A stretch of 64,000 nt of DNA from Gordonia humi (GTDB lineage Bacteria; Actinomycetota; Actinomycetes; Mycobacteriales; Mycobacteriaceae), in contig NZ_JACIFP010000001.1 of NCBI RefSeq assembly GCF_014197435.1, forward strand, positions 930,001 through 994,000, written 5' to 3'. Below, in pieces: positions 34,901-44,709 of the stretch (its first letter is position 1; every line of letters starts with the position of its first letter). Position numbers and translations under genes: made by a program. Under the pieces are notes generated by a model. It saw only the letters and a program-made list of their open reading frames with translations. It ran no database searches and had not been told where the DNA came from.

Positions 34901-37313
34901 CCACAGCGTGTGGTTCTCGCAGGCCATCGCGAAATCGGTGGAGGCCGGTCACCGTACGTTCGTCGAGCTGTCGCCGAACCCCGCCGTGCTGATCTCGGTG
35001 GCTGCGGTGACCTTCGGTGCCGGAGTGCACGACGCCGAACTCGTAGAGACCCTCCGCCGCAAGGAGGACGAGAGCTACGGCCTGGTCAATGCGCTGATGA
35101 AGCTATACGTGCACGGTCATCCGGTGGACGTCGCCTCGCTGTTCGGCAAGGGGCCCCGGGCCCGGTTCGCCGACGTTCCGCGCACCCGCTTCGAACGCAG
35201 ACCGTACTGGCTCGAGGCGTCGATCAGCGGCGGCTCGAGTGCGGGCACCGTCCCGGGAGCGCACGTCGGTCTGCCCGACGGTCGGCACGCGTGGGAGGTC
35301 AACGCCTCCGCCGTCACCGATCCGAACACCCTGGTGCTGGCCGCGGCGAAGCAGATCCTCGGACCGGACGCCGCCGTCGCCGCCACCGAAGCGGTGCGCC
35401 CGATCCCGTCGACCGGCACCGTCACCACCACGTTCACCCGTCACCCGGGAGGCGGAGCGATCGCCGTGCACGCCGACGCGGCCGGTGCTCATGCGCTGCT
35501 GTTCGAGGCCGCGGTCACGGGGGCTCGACTCGGCTCGACCGGCGGGGAGGCGGCTCCCGGACCGGTCGAGGCCGCGTCGCCCGCTGCCGTCTTCGCCGAC
35601 GACCACGTGGTCGTCGAGGACGAGATCGTCGAGAACATCGGCGACAAGTGGAAGCCGGACTCCGGTCAGAGCGTCGGTGATCGTCTCGCGATCATCGTCG
35701 GCGAGTCGATGGGCTACGACCCGGAGGATCTGCCGCGCGAGATCGCTCTCATCGAACTCGGTCTGGATTCGCTGATGGCGGTCCGCATCAAGAACCGCGT
35801 CGAGTACGAGTTCGACATCCCCCAGCTCCAGCTGCAGGCGATGCGCCAGGCGAACCTCTCCGACGTCGAGAAGTTCGTCCAGTTCGCGGTGACCCACCGC
35901 GACCAGCTCGATCAGCTCAACGAGCAGGCCGTCGGCGGCGGCGACCTCGACACCGCCGCTCTCAACGCCTACATCGACGAGCAGCTGGCACGGGAGACGC
36001 AGGCACCGGCTGAGTCGGAGGCCGCCCCGGCTCAGGAGTCGGCCCCGGTGTCGGAGCCGTCCCCGCCGGCCGAGCGACCGGAGGAGCCGAGCGACGAGGG
36101 GAGTCGAGAGCGATCGACCGCGCCGACAACGCAATCGACGAACACCCCGTCCCCCGCGCAGCCCACCGACCTCTCCTCTCAGGCCGCCGTCGCCGAGGCC
36201 GCGGGCTCGGACGTTCCGCCGCGTGACGCCGCCGAGCGTCTCACCTTCGGTGCATATGCGGTGGTCACCGGTAAGTCTGCGGGCGGTGTCTTCAACAAGC
36301 TGCCGGTGCTCGACGAGGAGACGGCGGAGAAGCTGACCGAACGTCTCAACGAGCGGACGGGCGGCGACGTCGACGTGGAGGACGTTCTCGACTCGGAGAC
36401 CATCGAGGAGATGTCCGACTACGTTCGTCGGCAGATGGACGACGCGGGCGACATCGACGGATTCGTGCGCTACCTTCGCGTTCCGACGGAGAACGGTGCG
36501 CCCAAGCATTCGTTCGACGTGGCGGCGGGCGACCCGACGCCGATGCTGATCTTCCATCCCGCGGGCGGCAATACGACGGCCTACGAGGCCCTGGTGAAGC
36601 GGCTGCCCGCCGACGTGCCGGTGATCGGTTTCGACCGCGTCGAGGGTTCGATCGAAGAGCGTGTCGAGCAGTACATGCCGAAGCTGCGCGAGATCCAACC
36701 GCACGGACCGTATGTGCTGGTCGGCTGGTCGCTGGGCGGTGCGCTGGCCTACGGCGCGGCACAGACCCTGCTCGCGGCCGGCGAGGAGGTCGCGTTCGTC
36801 GGCCTCATCGACGTCGTCCGCCCGAGCGAGGACGTGCCGGACACCCCGGAGAACAAGCGGGCCCGTCTGGAGCGGTGGAAGTCGTTCGCGGTCAAGACGT
36901 ACGGGCTCGACGAGAACATCCCGGTGCCGATGGACCGTCTCGTCGAGGCAGACGACGACGAACAGTTCGCGATCATCATGGAGATGATGGCGATGAGCGA
37001 TGCGAAGATCCCGGGCGGGATCATCGAACACCAGCGGACCTCGTTCATCGACAACCGGGTGCTCAGCAACATCGACCCGACGCCGTACGACGGCAAGGTG
37101 GTCCTGTATCGCGCTGACAAGATGCACGACGGCGCCATCGAACTGGAACCGCAGTGGGCGCAGATCGACGAGGACGGTCGCTGGGGCGAGGTGGTCGACG
37201 ATCTGGAGATCCTGCACATCGGTGGCGATCACCTGGGCATCGTCGACGAGCCACACATCGCGAAGGTCGCCGCGGACCTGGGTGAGCGCATGAAAGGACT
37301 GAAGAAGCAGTGA
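31989..37313 (+). CDS. pks13: Mycolate condensing polyketide synthase Pks13
   Basis: A 1774-residue type I PKS (Rv3800c, 1733). Order: N-terminal ACP with [10 protein letters not shown] (Ser near 60); ketosynthase with DTACSSSL (Cys near 300), EAHGTGT (His near 435) and NFGHMEA (His near 475); acyltransferase with [10 protein letters not shown] (Ser near 808); second ACP with LGLDSLMAV (Ser near 1261); Pro/Glu/Ser-rich linker; thioesterase with [10 protein letters not shown] (Ser near 1581). It condenses meromycolate with a carboxyacyl chain to give the alpha-alkyl beta-keto precursor of mycolic acid. Two ATGs (31989, 31995) are possible starts; the first is used. Its stop overlaps accD4. Confidence 0.97.
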   Translation: MTMSENTSTGATGVPEESDNAGESAGGLTVDELRDWLRQWVADATGQPVEQIPVERPMEELGLSSRDAVALAADVEDRTGVVLNATAVYNHPTIASLATRIIDGDPDADLDVDADRFWERDRDDADDIAIVGIATRFPKAGHTPESTWQALIGGVDGISDLPDDRWREFKADPRLAEAIENGNVKGGYLDDVEGFDADFFQMSPREVENVDPQQRLALELTWEALEHAHIPASDLRGGQVGVFMGTSTNDYQMLATLGLSEGASETAAYALTGTATSIVANRVSYFFDFHGPSLAIDTACSSSLVAVHEAVRSLRSGDSDVAIAGGVNMLITPAATLGFDQIGAMAPDGHIKAFSSDADGMIRSEGGGVFVLKRLADARADGDHVLAVVAGSAVNSDGRSNGIFAPNPEAQVEVLRSAYADAAVDPRTVDYVEAHGTGTVLGDPIEADALGRVVGRGRLPGYPMLLGSAKTNFGHMEAAAGAGALAKVVLSLQNDKIPASLNYVGPNPYIQFDATNLQVVTENADWPRYSGHVIAGVSGFGFGGTNAHLVVREVLPSDLTPGANGVETTPAAEGTSTPTVDAYDDDDDEDFLTEAERAVLAAQAKSEPEPVAVDDTDPADGFAPAAVDGAVVPLVLSGFLSSRRRKSAQDLLEWLESDEGKATPLVEIGRALANRNHGRTRSVVMARTYEDAVKGVRAVADGKQLPFVYTCDAPDAASAVWLLSGFGSQHRKMAKQLYTENPVFAKYADRVDALIQRELGYSMVEIFLDDAQAYEIETAQIGIYTIQVALADTMAHYGAEPGVLVPHSMGEASAAYISGGLSLEDATRVICQRSRLMGEGEAMLTGDDIRFMALVEYSADDINDVLVDFPDLEICVYAAPTHTVIGGPGPQVDAIVERAEAEGKLGRKLQTKGASHTSQMDPLLGELSYEITGIEPQRLKVGVYSSVDREAFYRAGHQPIHTIDYFLKGLRHSVWFSQAIAKSVEAGHRTFVELSPNPAVLISVAAVTFGAGVHDAELVETLRRKEDESYGLVNALMKLYVHGHPVDVASLFGKGPRARFADVPRTRFERRPYWLEASISGGSSAGTVPGAHVGLPDGRHAWEVNASAVTDPNTLVLAAAKQILGPDAAVAATEAVRPIPSTGTVTTTFTRHPGGGAIAVHADAAGAHALLFEAAVTGARLGSTGGEAAPGPVEAASPAAVFADDHVVVEDEIVENIGDKWKPDSGQSVGDRLAIIVGESMGYDPEDLPREIALIELGLDSLMAVRIKNRVEYEFDIPQLQLQAMRQANLSDVEKFVQFAVTHRDQLDQLNEQAVGGGDLDTAALNAYIDEQLARETQAPAESEAAPAQESAPVSEPSPPAERPEEPSDEGSRERSTAPTTQSTNTPSPAQPTDLSSQAAVAEAAGSDVPPRDAAERLTFGAYAVVTGKSAGGVFNKLPVLDEETAEKLTERLNERTGGDVDVEDVLDSETIEEMSDYVRRQMDDAGDIDGFVRYLRVPTENGAPKHSFDVAAGDPTPMLIFHPAGGNTTAYEALVKRLPADVPVIGFDRVEGSIEERVEQYMPKLREIQPHGPYVLVGWSLGGALAYGAAQTLLAAGEEVAFVGLIDVVRPSEDVPDTPENKRARLERWKSFAVKTYGLDENIPVPMDRLVEADDDEQFAIIMEMMAMSDAKIPGGIIEHQRTSFIDNRVLSNIDPTPYDGKVVLYRADKMHDGAIELEPQWAQIDEDGRWGEVVDDLEILHIGGDHLGIVDEPHIAKVAADLGERMKGLKKQ

Positions 37314-38863
37314 CTGATCACACGACTGCCGGAAAACTCGCCGAACTGCGGCGCAAGCTTGAGATCGCGGAGGAGCCGGGCGGCGAGAAGGCGATCGCCA
37401 AGCGCGTGGCGAAGGGCATCAACTCGCCCCGCAAGCGGCTGGAGATGCTGTTCGACGAAGGGACCTTCGTCGAGGTCGGCGCCCTGGTGAAGGCGCCGGG
37501 CGCTCCCGAGAGCGGGTTCGGTGACGGCGTCGTGACCGGTCACGGACTGGTGCACGGCCGTCCGGTCGCGGCGTTCAGCCACGACCAGACCGTCATGGGC
37601 GGCAGCGTCGGCGAGATGTTCGGCCGCAAGGTGTCCGCGCTCATGGAGTGGGCGGGCAAGCTCGGCTGTCCGATGGTCGGCATCAACGACTCGGCGGGCG
37701 CCCGCATCCAGGACGCGGTGACCTCGCTGGCCTGGTACGCGGAGATGGGTCGTCGCAACGATCTGCTGTCGGGTCTGGCGCCGCAGGTGTCGGTGATCCT
37801 CGGCAAGTGTGCGGGCGGCGCCGTGTACACCCCGGCCAACACCGACATCCTCGTCGCCGTCGAGGACAAGAGTTACATGTTCGTCACCGGCCCCGACATC
37901 CTCAAGGCGGTCAATGGCGAGGAGATCTCGGCCGAGGACCTCGGATCTGCGCACAACCAGGCGCGGTGGGGCAACATCCACCACGTCGCCGAGGACGAGA
38001 CGGCCGCGTTCGACTGGGTTCGCGAGTATCTGCAGTACATGCCGTCGAGCGTGTACGAGGAGCCTCCCGTGATCAATCCCGGGCTCGAGCCGGAGATCAC
38101 CGAATCGGATCTGAGTCTCAACGAGTTCATGCCCGACAGCGACAACGCCGGATACGACATGCACGACGTCATCATCCGGTTGTTCGACGACGGCGCGTTC
38201 CACGAGGTCGCGGAGATCTTCGCACCGAACATCATCACCGGTTTCGCGCGCGTCGACGGACGCAGCGTGGGCGTCGTCGCCAATCAGCCGAGCGTCATGG
38301 CGGGCACTCTCGACACGGATGCGTCCGAGAAGGCGACCCGCTTCGTCCGGATCTGCAATGCGTACAACATTCCGCTCGTGTTCCTGGTGGACACGCCGGG
38401 CATCCTGCCGGGTCTGGCCGAGGAGCAGAAGGGCACGATCCGTCGTTCCGGCAAGTTTCTGTACGCCTATGTCGAGGCGGACGTTCCGAAGGTGACCGTC
38501 GTGCTGCGCAAGGCCTACGGCGGCGCATACGCGGTGATGGGCTGCAAGCAATTGGGCGCCGACATCAACTTCGCGTGGCCGACGGCGAAGATCGCCGTGA
38601 TGGGCGCCGAGTCGGCCGCCGTCATGCTGACGCGTCGTCAGACCGAGGGCATGTCGGTCGCCGAAGCCGACAAGGTGCGCCGCGACTTCATCGACTTCTA
38701 CAACGTGATGATGGCGAACCCGTACCTGGCCGCGGAGAAGGGCTACATCGACGCGGTCATCGAGCCGTCGGAGACCCGCCTGCAGCTCCGCAAGGCGCTC
38801 GCCCAGCTTCGGGACAAGCATGTGCTGCGCACCGAGCGCAAGCACTACCTGATGCCGATCTAG
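37310..38863 (+). CDS. accD4: Acyl-CoA carboxylase carboxyltransferase subunit AccD4
   Basis: A 517-residue carboxyltransferase beta subunit, orthologous to Rv3799c (522). It carboxylates the C24-C26 acyl-CoA that Pks13 uses as extender, in complex with AccA3 and AccD5, neither in the window. [14 protein letters not shown] near residue 122 is the acyl-CoA oxyanion-hole region of the N-domain; [18 protein letters not shown] near 400 is the matching C-domain region. GTG 37310 overlaps the pks13 stop (GTGA), so translation is coupled. It ends the conserved envelope block. Confidence 0.97.
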   Translation: MTDHTTAGKLAELRRKLEIAEEPGGEKAIAKRVAKGINSPRKRLEMLFDEGTFVEVGALVKAPGAPESGFGDGVVTGHGLVHGRPVAAFSHDQTVMGGSVGEMFGRKVSALMEWAGKLGCPMVGINDSAGARIQDAVTSLAWYAEMGRRNDLLSGLAPQVSVILGKCAGGAVYTPANTDILVAVEDKSYMFVTGPDILKAVNGEEISAEDLGSAHNQARWGNIHHVAEDETAAFDWVREYLQYMPSSVYEEPPVINPGLEPEITESDLSLNEFMPDSDNAGYDMHDVIIRLFDDGAFHEVAEIFAPNIITGFARVDGRSVGVVANQPSVMAGTLDTDASEKATRFVRICNAYNIPLVFLVDTPGILPGLAEEQKGTIRRSGKFLYAYVEADVPKVTVVLRKAYGGAYAVMGCKQLGADINFAWPTAKIAVMGAESAAVMLTRRQTEGMSVAEADKVRRDFIDFYNVMMANPYLAAEKGYIDAVIEPSETRLQLRKALAQLRDKHVLRTERKHYLMPI

Positions 38864-38943
38864 GATTCGACGGAACAGCAACGACGTGTGCCCGGCTCGC
38901 GGGTCTCGTTCCGCCGGTCGCAGGACGAGTCACGCGACTCGGG

Positions 38944-40428
38944 TCAGGCGGCGTCGAGGAGCGTCGCCAGGAGCGCTTCGACGGCCGAACCCGAGCCGCG
39001 GGGTGGACCATGGGGCAGGAACTCCGGTTCCTGCCCGACGTGGTGGAGTGGGTTGACCTGCCACGGGCGGGTCGATCCGGACGGTCGCCATCCGACGCGC
39101 CCGGTATCCGGGCCGTCGTGCACGATGCCCGTCTCCCATTTCCCGGGTCCCTTCCCCTCGGCCCGATTGTGCTTACCGCACGCCGCACCCAGGTTGACGA
39201 TGTCGGTCGTCCCGCCGTCTTCCCACCTTGTGACGTGGTGGGCTTCGGTCCGGGAGAACGGGACATCACATTCAGGGGCCGAGCACCCGCGATCACGGGC
39301 GAACAACGCCAGCCGCTGCGCCTTGGACGCCAACCGTTTACCCCGCCCGAGGTAAAGGATTTCGCTGGTATGGCCTTTGAACACGGCCAGGTGCGGGGTC
39401 GCGTGGGCGGCGACCTCGACCAGATCCTTCACCGGAACCCGCGCCCCGGTCGCCGTATACGCGAGACCGGCCTCGGCAGCCAACTCCTGGTCGGTGACGG
39501 TCACGACCAGCTCGGCCGGAATCCGATCCGGCCGGCCGAGCGCACCATGTCCCAACACGACGTCGAGCATCGCGGCCAGCGCGTCGTGGTTGCGTTGGGC
39601 GGTGCTGCGGGTATCGCGCTCGACCGCTGCGGCCAGGGCGTCGGCATCGATGCCGTCCCGGTCGACGGCCCCGAACACCGGTGTTTCATCGTCGGGGTTG
39701 TTCATCCCGGGCGCGGCCCACGCGGTCAGGACGACGTCGAGTTTGGCCCGCACCGCTGGAGTCAGCGATCCGCGGAGTTTGGACATCAACCGGGCATCGT
39801 GCGGGGCCACGGTGAAACCGCGCGTGCGTGTGCGGTCACCGTCGTCGGTGAGGTCCCCGTCGGGGTCGAGGTGACCCAGGAGCCGCTCGCCGACTGTGCG
39901 GACTCCGTCCGGAGACAGTGTGCGCGCCGCGGCGGCGAGGTGTTCTTCGGCGGTGGTGACGGTGTCTGTGTCGATCGCGGCGGGAATCTTGTCGATCACG
40001 TCGGCGATAGTGCGGACGTGTGCCCGGTTGATGCCGCCCTCACGCAGGGCGTGGGCGGTGGCCGCCAAACGGGCAGGGAGTCGTTGGCCGCCGATGCCGA
40101 GGAATTCCCCGGTGGCGAACATGAGTTTCATGCGGGTGTTGGCTTCGGGTGCGCCCACCCGGAGGCCGGTGGTCATGTATTTCTGTATGTTTTGGAAACC
40201 GCGGGTGTGGAAGGCGTACTGGTCGTTGATTTCGATCATCAGCGAGGTGGTGGCGGCTTCGTGGCGGTTGCGGATGCGTTCGTTGGTTTCGGCGGCGGCG
40301 AGGAGGTCGTCGCCGGTGAGGGCGGCGAACTTGGTGTTGTTGAGTTTGGCGAACGCGGCCTCGGCGAGCGCGAGGAGAGCTGCGGGTGAATCCGGGAGTG
40401 TCGGGCCGTCGTGGGTGGGTTCGGTCAT
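38944..40428 (-). CDS. DUF222 / HNH endonuclease (13E12-repeat family)
   Basis: A 494-residue protein with the actinobacterial DUF222 helical region (about 1-340) and a C-terminal HNH nuclease: CSAPECDVPFSRTEAHHVTRWEDGG, whose AHH is the catalytic His pair, then NLGAACGKHNRAEG (segments at about residues 399-440). These proteins are multi-copy in many mycolata and related to the REP13E12 repeats of M. tuberculosis; whether they are mobile or host genes is unresolved. ATG at 40426-40428 is chosen because AGGAGGTGA, an unusually complete Shine-Dalgarno, lies about 7 nt upstream; an extended start at 40509 exists. It converges on accD4. Confidence 0.85.
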   Translation of the reverse strand: MTEPTHDGPTLPDSPAALLALAEAAFAKLNNTKFAALTGDDLLAAAETNERIRNRHEAATTSLMIEINDQYAFHTRGFQNIQKYMTTGLRVGAPEANTRMKLMFATGEFLGIGGQRLPARLAATAHALREGGINRAHVRTIADVIDKIPAAIDTDTVTTAEEHLAAAARTLSPDGVRTVGERLLGHLDPDGDLTDDGDRTRTRGFTVAPHDARLMSKLRGSLTPAVRAKLDVVLTAWAAPGMNNPDDETPVFGAVDRDGIDADALAAAVERDTRSTAQRNHDALAAMLDVVLGHGALGRPDRIPAELVVTVTDQELAAEAGLAYTATGARVPVKDLVEVAAHATPHLAVFKGHTSEILYLGRGKRLASKAQRLALFARDRGCSAPECDVPFSRTEAHHVTRWEDGGTTDIVNLGAACGKHNRAEGKGPGKWETGIVHDGPDTGRVGWRPSGSTRPWQVNPLHHVGQEPEFLPHGPPRGSGSAVEALLATLLDAA

Positions 40429-40562
40429 CGGATTCACCTCCTGTAAGTGCTGGTCATAGCCTTTTTCGACCTTTGACCACACACTAACAAGAGCCTCTGA
40501 CAATTCCATTCGTGCGCTGGTGGGATGAGGCGGTCAGCGGTGCAGACAGGTCTAGATCCTGC

Positions 40563-41285
40563 TTACCCCACCACCTGGCCGAACGCCGCCCCGATCCCAT
40601 AGGTGACGGCCATGGCGAGTGCGCCGCCGATCACCATGCGGATCGTCGCGCGCGGGATGCGGGAGCCGCCGAGCTTGGCGCCCAGAGCGCCGGTGAACGC
40701 GAGGGCCACGAGAACCACGGCGAAGCACACCGGAACTCGCCAGGTCTCGGGCGGCAGCAGGATCGCGATCAGCGGAAGCAGCGCACCGACCGTGAACGAG
40801 ACCGCCGATGAGCCCGCCGCCTGCCACGGGTTCGTCAGATCGTTGGGATCGATGCCGAGTTCGAGCTGCGCGTGCGCGGTGAACGCGTCGTGTGCGGTCA
40901 GCTCGCGCGCCGCGTCCCGCGCGGTCTCCTCGTTGATTCCCTTCGCCGTCAGGATCATCGCGAGTTCGTCCAACTCGTCGTCGGGATCGTTCTCGAGTTC
41001 CCACTTCTCCTTCGCCAGCAGTGAAGCCTCAGTGTCACGTTGCGTGCTCACCGACACATACTCGCCGAGCGCCATCGACACCGCACCGGCGGCCAGCCCT
41101 GCGATCCCCGCGGTGAAGATCGATCCGCGTTCGGTGGTCGCCGCGGCGACGCCGACGACGATGCCCGCCGTCGACACGATGCCGTCGTTCGCGCCGAGCA
41201 TGCCCGCGCGCAGCCAGTTGAGGCGATTGGCGAGGCCGGACGTGTGTGGTTCATCGGCGTGAGTCGCGTCGACGTCGGTGCTCAT
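40563..41285 (-). CDS. VIT1/CCC1-family Fe(II)/Mn(II) transporter
   Basis: A 240-residue membrane protein. LNWLRAGMLGANDGIVSTAG near residue 23 and GAVSMALGEYVSVSTQRD near 67 are the hallmark segments of vacuolar iron transporter (VIT1/CCC1) proteins, with the family's acidic metal-binding loop (about 85-150) and three further helices. Such proteins move ferrous iron or manganese out of the cytoplasm in bacteria. About 40 nt upstream, AGGTCAGGCTA (41324-41334) resembles an IdeR half-site, too weak to be sure. It follows the TauE gene on the same strand by 60 nt. Confidence 0.9.
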   Translation of the reverse strand: MSTDVDATHADEPHTSGLANRLNWLRAGMLGANDGIVSTAGIVVGVAAATTERGSIFTAGIAGLAAGAVSMALGEYVSVSTQRDTEASLLAKEKWELENDPDDELDELAMILTAKGINEETARDAARELTAHDAFTAHAQLELGIDPNDLTNPWQAAGSSAVSFTVGALLPLIAILLPPETWRVPVCFAVVLVALAFTGALGAKLGGSRIPRATIRMVIGGALAMAVTYGIGAAFGQVVG

Positions 41286-41345
41286 GCGGTCATTCTCGCC
41301 GGGAACACCATGTCCGGCAACGAAGGTCAGGCTAGGGTGCGTCGC

Positions 41346-42128
41346 CTAGGAGAACTGGTCGTAGGAGAGTTTCACCGCCATCACGACTACGACGACGAGC
41401 AGCGCGTACCGAACGATCGCGGTGCCGCGTCCCAGGACCAGCCGGGAGCCGAGCACCGAGCCGACGACGTTCGCCACCGCGAGGATCACACCGAGCAGCC
41501 ACAGCACGTGTCCCTGTGTGGCGAACACCGCCAGCGCGCCGAGATTCGTGGCGCTGTTCGCGACCTTCGCCATCGCCGAGGACTGCAGATAGCTCTGATG
41601 AAGCAGCGCGGTCAGGGTGATGATCAGGAACATTCCGGTGCCGGGGCCGAACACACCGTCGTAGAAGCCGATCACGGCGAGGACGCAGAGCGCCACCACG
41701 AACCTCGGCCGGGAGACGGGAGTCGTCGACTCCTGCGTTGCGCCGAACTGCGGTCGCAGCGTCACGAAGACGCCGACGCACACCATCACGACGATCACGA
41801 ACGGTCGCATCACATCCGAACTGACCGCGGACGCGGCAAGTGCGCCGCCGACCGCGGCGACTCCGGCGATCGGCACCCCGATCGCCAGCAGCCGACGGTC
41901 CACCCGCACCCGCCGCAGATAGAGGACGGCCGCCGTCGCCGTGCCCCAGACCGCGGTCAACTTATTGGTACCGAGCGCGACGGCCGGGGCCGCCTGCGGA
42001 AAAGCGATGAGCAGCAACGGGATCAGAACCAGACCTCCACCACCGACGACGGCGTCGATCCAGCCGGCCACGAGCGCCCCGCCCGCCAATAAGGTCAACA
42101 GCGGCAGGTCTGGCAGGTCCACGTCCAC
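41346..42128 (-). CDS. TauE/SafE-family anion exporter
   Basis: A 260-residue membrane protein with about eight hydrophobic segments. The two family repeats begin GGALVAGWIDAVVGGGGLVLIP (given by its ends, residues 16-37) and VIGFYDGVFGPGTGMFL near 150. TauE proteins export or import small sulfonates, sulfite or organic acids; the substrate here is unknown. GTG at 42126-42128 is used. It is transcribed toward the VIT1 gene and is divergent from the DUF2231 gene. Confidence 0.88.
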   Translation of the reverse strand: MDVDLPDLPLLTLLAGGALVAGWIDAVVGGGGLVLIPLLLIAFPQAAPAVALGTNKLTAVWGTATAAVLYLRRVRVDRRLLAIGVPIAGVAAVGGALAASAVSSDVMRPFVIVVMVCVGVFVTLRPQFGATQESTTPVSRPRFVVALCVLAVIGFYDGVFGPGTGMFLIITLTALLHQSYLQSSAMAKVANSATNLGALAVFATQGHVLWLLGVILAVANVVGSVLGSRLVLGRGTAIVRYALLVVVVVMAVKLSYDQFS

Positions 42129-42174
42129 AGATTACCCAGCGGGCCTCAAGGAACCCGGCCTACTCTCATACGCC

Positions 42175-42642
42175 ATGAACACCACCAACGGGCTGCCGTT
42201 GCATCCACTGGTCGTACATCTCGTCGTCGTCCTCGTCCCACTCACCGCGCTCGCAGTGATCGTCGCCGCACTGTGGCCGCGGGCCCGCGCCTGGATGGGG
42301 CCGCTTCCGGCGGTCCTCGCACTCCTCGGACTGATCGTCACCCCGATCGCGACGACGGCGGGAGAAGACCTCGAACACACGCTGGGATCCTCGCCCGCGA
42401 TCGAGACACACGCCTCGGCAGGAGACGTCGTCATCATCGGCACCGGATGCCTGTTCGGCGCCGCCGCACTGCTGTACCTGTCCGGAGCGTCGTGGGCGAC
42501 GAGTCGCCTCCCGTTGTCACCGTCGGTGCTCACGGCGGTGGACGTCGTCGCTCGCGTCCTCGGCGTGGCCGCGTCGATCGCCGCCGTATACCTCGTCTAT
42601 CGGGCGGGAGACACCGGAGCGCACGCCGTCTGGGGCGGCTGA
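42175..42642 (+). CDS. DUF2231-type small membrane protein
   Basis: A 155-residue protein with four hydrophobic helices. The N-terminus GLPLHPLVVHLVVVLVPL is the DUF2231 hallmark, with the second His of HPLVVH a possible metal or heme contact. No catalytic motif is recognised and the function is unknown. ATG 42175 is the only start giving this N-terminus. It is 40 nt upstream of the ABC transporter ATPase and might be transcribed with it. Confidence 0.78.
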   Translation: MNTTNGLPLHPLVVHLVVVLVPLTALAVIVAALWPRARAWMGPLPAVLALLGLIVTPIATTAGEDLEHTLGSSPAIETHASAGDVVIIGTGCLFGAAALLYLSGASWATSRLPLSPSVLTAVDVVARVLGVAASIAAVYLVYRAGDTGAHAVWGG

Positions 42643-42682
42643 GGGGATCGATCGCCGGACCGGGCCGACTACCCTCGTACAC

Positions 42683-43672
42683 GTGCCTGTGCCCAGTCCG
42701 AACCTCGACGGGATCAGCGTCGACGTCGACGGACTGACCCGGCGGTTCGCCGACGACACCGGGCTCGCTCCCGTCGACCTGCACATTCAGGCGGGGGAGT
42801 TCGTATCGGTGCTCGGTCCGTCGGGCTGTGGGAAATCGACGCTGCTGCGGTGTCTGGCCGGCCTGGAGCACCCCGACGCCGGTCGTGTCGCGTTCGGCGA
42901 CCGGGTGGTGTTCGACGCCGAGACAGGCGTCGACGTCGGAGTCCGACGGCGAGGGCTGGGCATGGTGTTCCAGGATCTCGCGCTGTGGCCGCACCTGACG
43001 GTCGCGGGCAACGTCGCCTTTCCGCTGAAGGTCGCGGGCGTCGGACGCACCGAGACCGCGGAGCGAGTGGCGGCGATACTCGACCGCGTCGACCTCGCCG
43101 GGGCCGCCGACAAGTCGCCGCACGAATTGTCGGGTGGTCAGCAGCAGCGGGTCGCGATCGCCCGCGCCGTAGTCGCCCGGCCCGGAGTGCTGCTGCTCGA
43201 CGAACCCTTCTCCGCGCTCGACGTCGCCCTGCGGACCAGGCTGCGCGCGGAACTGCGCGATCTGGTCACCGCGCTGGCGCTCACCACCGTGTTCGTGACT
43301 CATGATCAGACCGAGGCCATGGCGATGTCCGACCGGGTGGTCGTGATGAACGACGGGTCGATCGTGCAGATCGGCGAGCCGGAGCGCCTGTACCGGCATC
43401 CGGCCGACCGATTCGTCGCCGAGTTCCTGGGGCCGGTGAACGATCTGCCGTCCGGCGGTGCGGTCCGCCCCGAGGCCGTACGCGTCGTCGGCGTCGACGA
43501 CACCGATCTGACCGGCGTCGTCGACGGCAGTGTGTACGTCGGTGGAACGTTCGAGGTGACCTGTCATGTGGGCGGCGTCGACGGGCCGTGGTTGCTTCGC
43601 ACTCCCTCGCGTCACGCGCCCGGATCGTCGATCGGGCTGGCCGTCGACACCGGGGAGATGATCCTGCGATGA
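42683..43672 (+). CDS. ABC-transporter ATPase of the Fe(III)/2-aminoethylphosphonate/polyamine group
   Basis: A 329-residue ATPase. Walker A GPSGCGKST is at residues 45-53, the Q-loop in VFQDLALWPHLTV near 94, signature LSGGQQQR near 150, Walker B VLLLDEPFSALD near 170 and the switch His in VTHDQTEAMAM near 207. A C-terminal TOBE-like domain (about 245-329) marks the FbpC/PotA/PhnT type. It overlaps the binding-protein gene (ATGA at 43669-43672). The three genes form one importer operon; see the binding protein for substrate limits. Confidence 0.92.
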   Translation: MPVPSPNLDGISVDVDGLTRRFADDTGLAPVDLHIQAGEFVSVLGPSGCGKSTLLRCLAGLEHPDAGRVAFGDRVVFDAETGVDVGVRRRGLGMVFQDLALWPHLTVAGNVAFPLKVAGVGRTETAERVAAILDRVDLAGAADKSPHELSGGQQQRVAIARAVVARPGVLLLDEPFSALDVALRTRLRAELRDLVTALALTTVFVTHDQTEAMAMSDRVVVMNDGSIVQIGEPERLYRHPADRFVAEFLGPVNDLPSGGAVRPEAVRVVGVDDTDLTGVVDGSVYVGGTFEVTCHVGGVDGPWLLRTPSRHAPGSSIGLAVDTGEMILR

Positions 43673-44709
43673 GACGCGGGTGGACATGGGCGACGGTCGT
43701 GGTGGCGGCGACAGTGCTGGCCGCCTGCGGGTCGGCGCCGCCGCTGCCCGGCGCGGAGGTCGACGCGACCTGGAGTCCGCCGCCGGGACTCTCCGGGGAA
43801 CTGACTCTCTACTCGGCGAATCCGCAGAAGCTCACCGACGATCTCGCACACGCGTTCACCGAGGCCACGGGCGTGAAGGTGGACGTCTTCGGTGCCGAGA
43901 CCGGCAAGCTGACCGCCAAACTCGATGCCGAGTGGGCCAACCCGCGCGCGGACGTCGTCTACCTCGCATCCTGGGCGCCCGCCGCGAAGTACGCCGCGGC
44001 CGGTCGTCTCCTGGAACACCGAGTGCCCGACGCCGCCGCGGTCCGCGACGACTGGACCGGACCGGACGATCAGTTCGTCGGTCGGGACGGCTCGGCGCTG
44101 GCGCTGGTCGTGAACACGAAGGTCGCGCCGTCGACGCCGAAGGACTGGTCCGATCTGGCCGCGCCCGAGTTCAGGGGCAAGGTCCTCATGCCCGATCCGC
44201 GGGAGTCGGGCACGGCTCGCGATCTGATCGCGGCGATGGTCGCCGGCCACGGACGGGACAAGACGTGGGCGCTGTTCGACGAGCTCTTCGCTAACGGGCT
44301 CGCGGTGCAGGGTGCCAACGGTCCCGCGCTCGATGATGTGACCGCGGGTTCGCACGCGGTGGTCCTCGGCGGTGTGGACTACTCCGCGTACACGGCGATC
44401 GACAAGGGCGAACCGCTCCAGGTGGTGTCGCCGTCTTCGGGTACCACCGTCACGCCGAGGCCGGTCATGATTCTCCGCGGGACCGAGAACCCGGCGGCCG
44501 CGGCCGCGTTCGTCGACTTCATGATGTCGGTGCAGGGGGAGCAGATCTCGGCGGCGCACAAGATGATCCCGGGACGCAGCGACGTCGCCGTCGCACCCGG
44601 TGTCCGCCCGTACGAGGACATCGAACGGCTCAGTTTCACCTGGGACCAGATCACCGAGATCGGCGGCGACGTGCTCGCCGAGTTCACGAAGCGGTATCTG
44701 ACGCGGTGA
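43669..44709 (+). CDS. ABC-transporter solute-binding lipoprotein
   Basis: A 346-residue lipoprotein with lipobox LAAC (Cys at residue 20). GELTLYSANPQKLTDDLAHAFTEATGVKV (partly quoted; near 44) and WANPRADVVYL resemble the Fe(III)- and phosphonate-binding class of type II binding proteins. The adjacent Tyr-Tyr pair that binds iron in FbpA is not seen (GVDYSAYTAIDKG is the nearest), so iron is not assured; phosphonate or another anion is possible. Both ends overlap neighbours by 4 nt, giving a tight operon. Confidence 0.85.
   Translation: MRRGWTWATVVVAATVLAACGSAPPLPGAEVDATWSPPPGLSGELTLYSANPQKLTDDLAHAFTEATGVKVDVFGAETGKLTAKLDAEWANPRADVVYLASWAPAAKYAAAGRLLEHRVPDAAAVRDDWTGPDDQFVGRDGSALALVVNTKVAPSTPKDWSDLAAPEFRGKVLMPDPRESGTARDLIAAMVAGHGRDKTWALFDELFANGLAVQGANGPALDDVTAGSHAVVLGGVDYSAYTAIDKGEPLQVVSPSSGTTVTPRPVMILRGTENPAAAAAFVDFMMSVQGEQISAAHKMIPGRSDVAVAPGVRPYEDIERLSFTWDQITEIGGDVLAEFTKRYLTR

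Noticed and set aside
41324-41334. IdeR box upstream of the VIT1-type transporter
   Set aside because: Only one half-site is good and about 11 of 19 positions match, not enough to list as a site.
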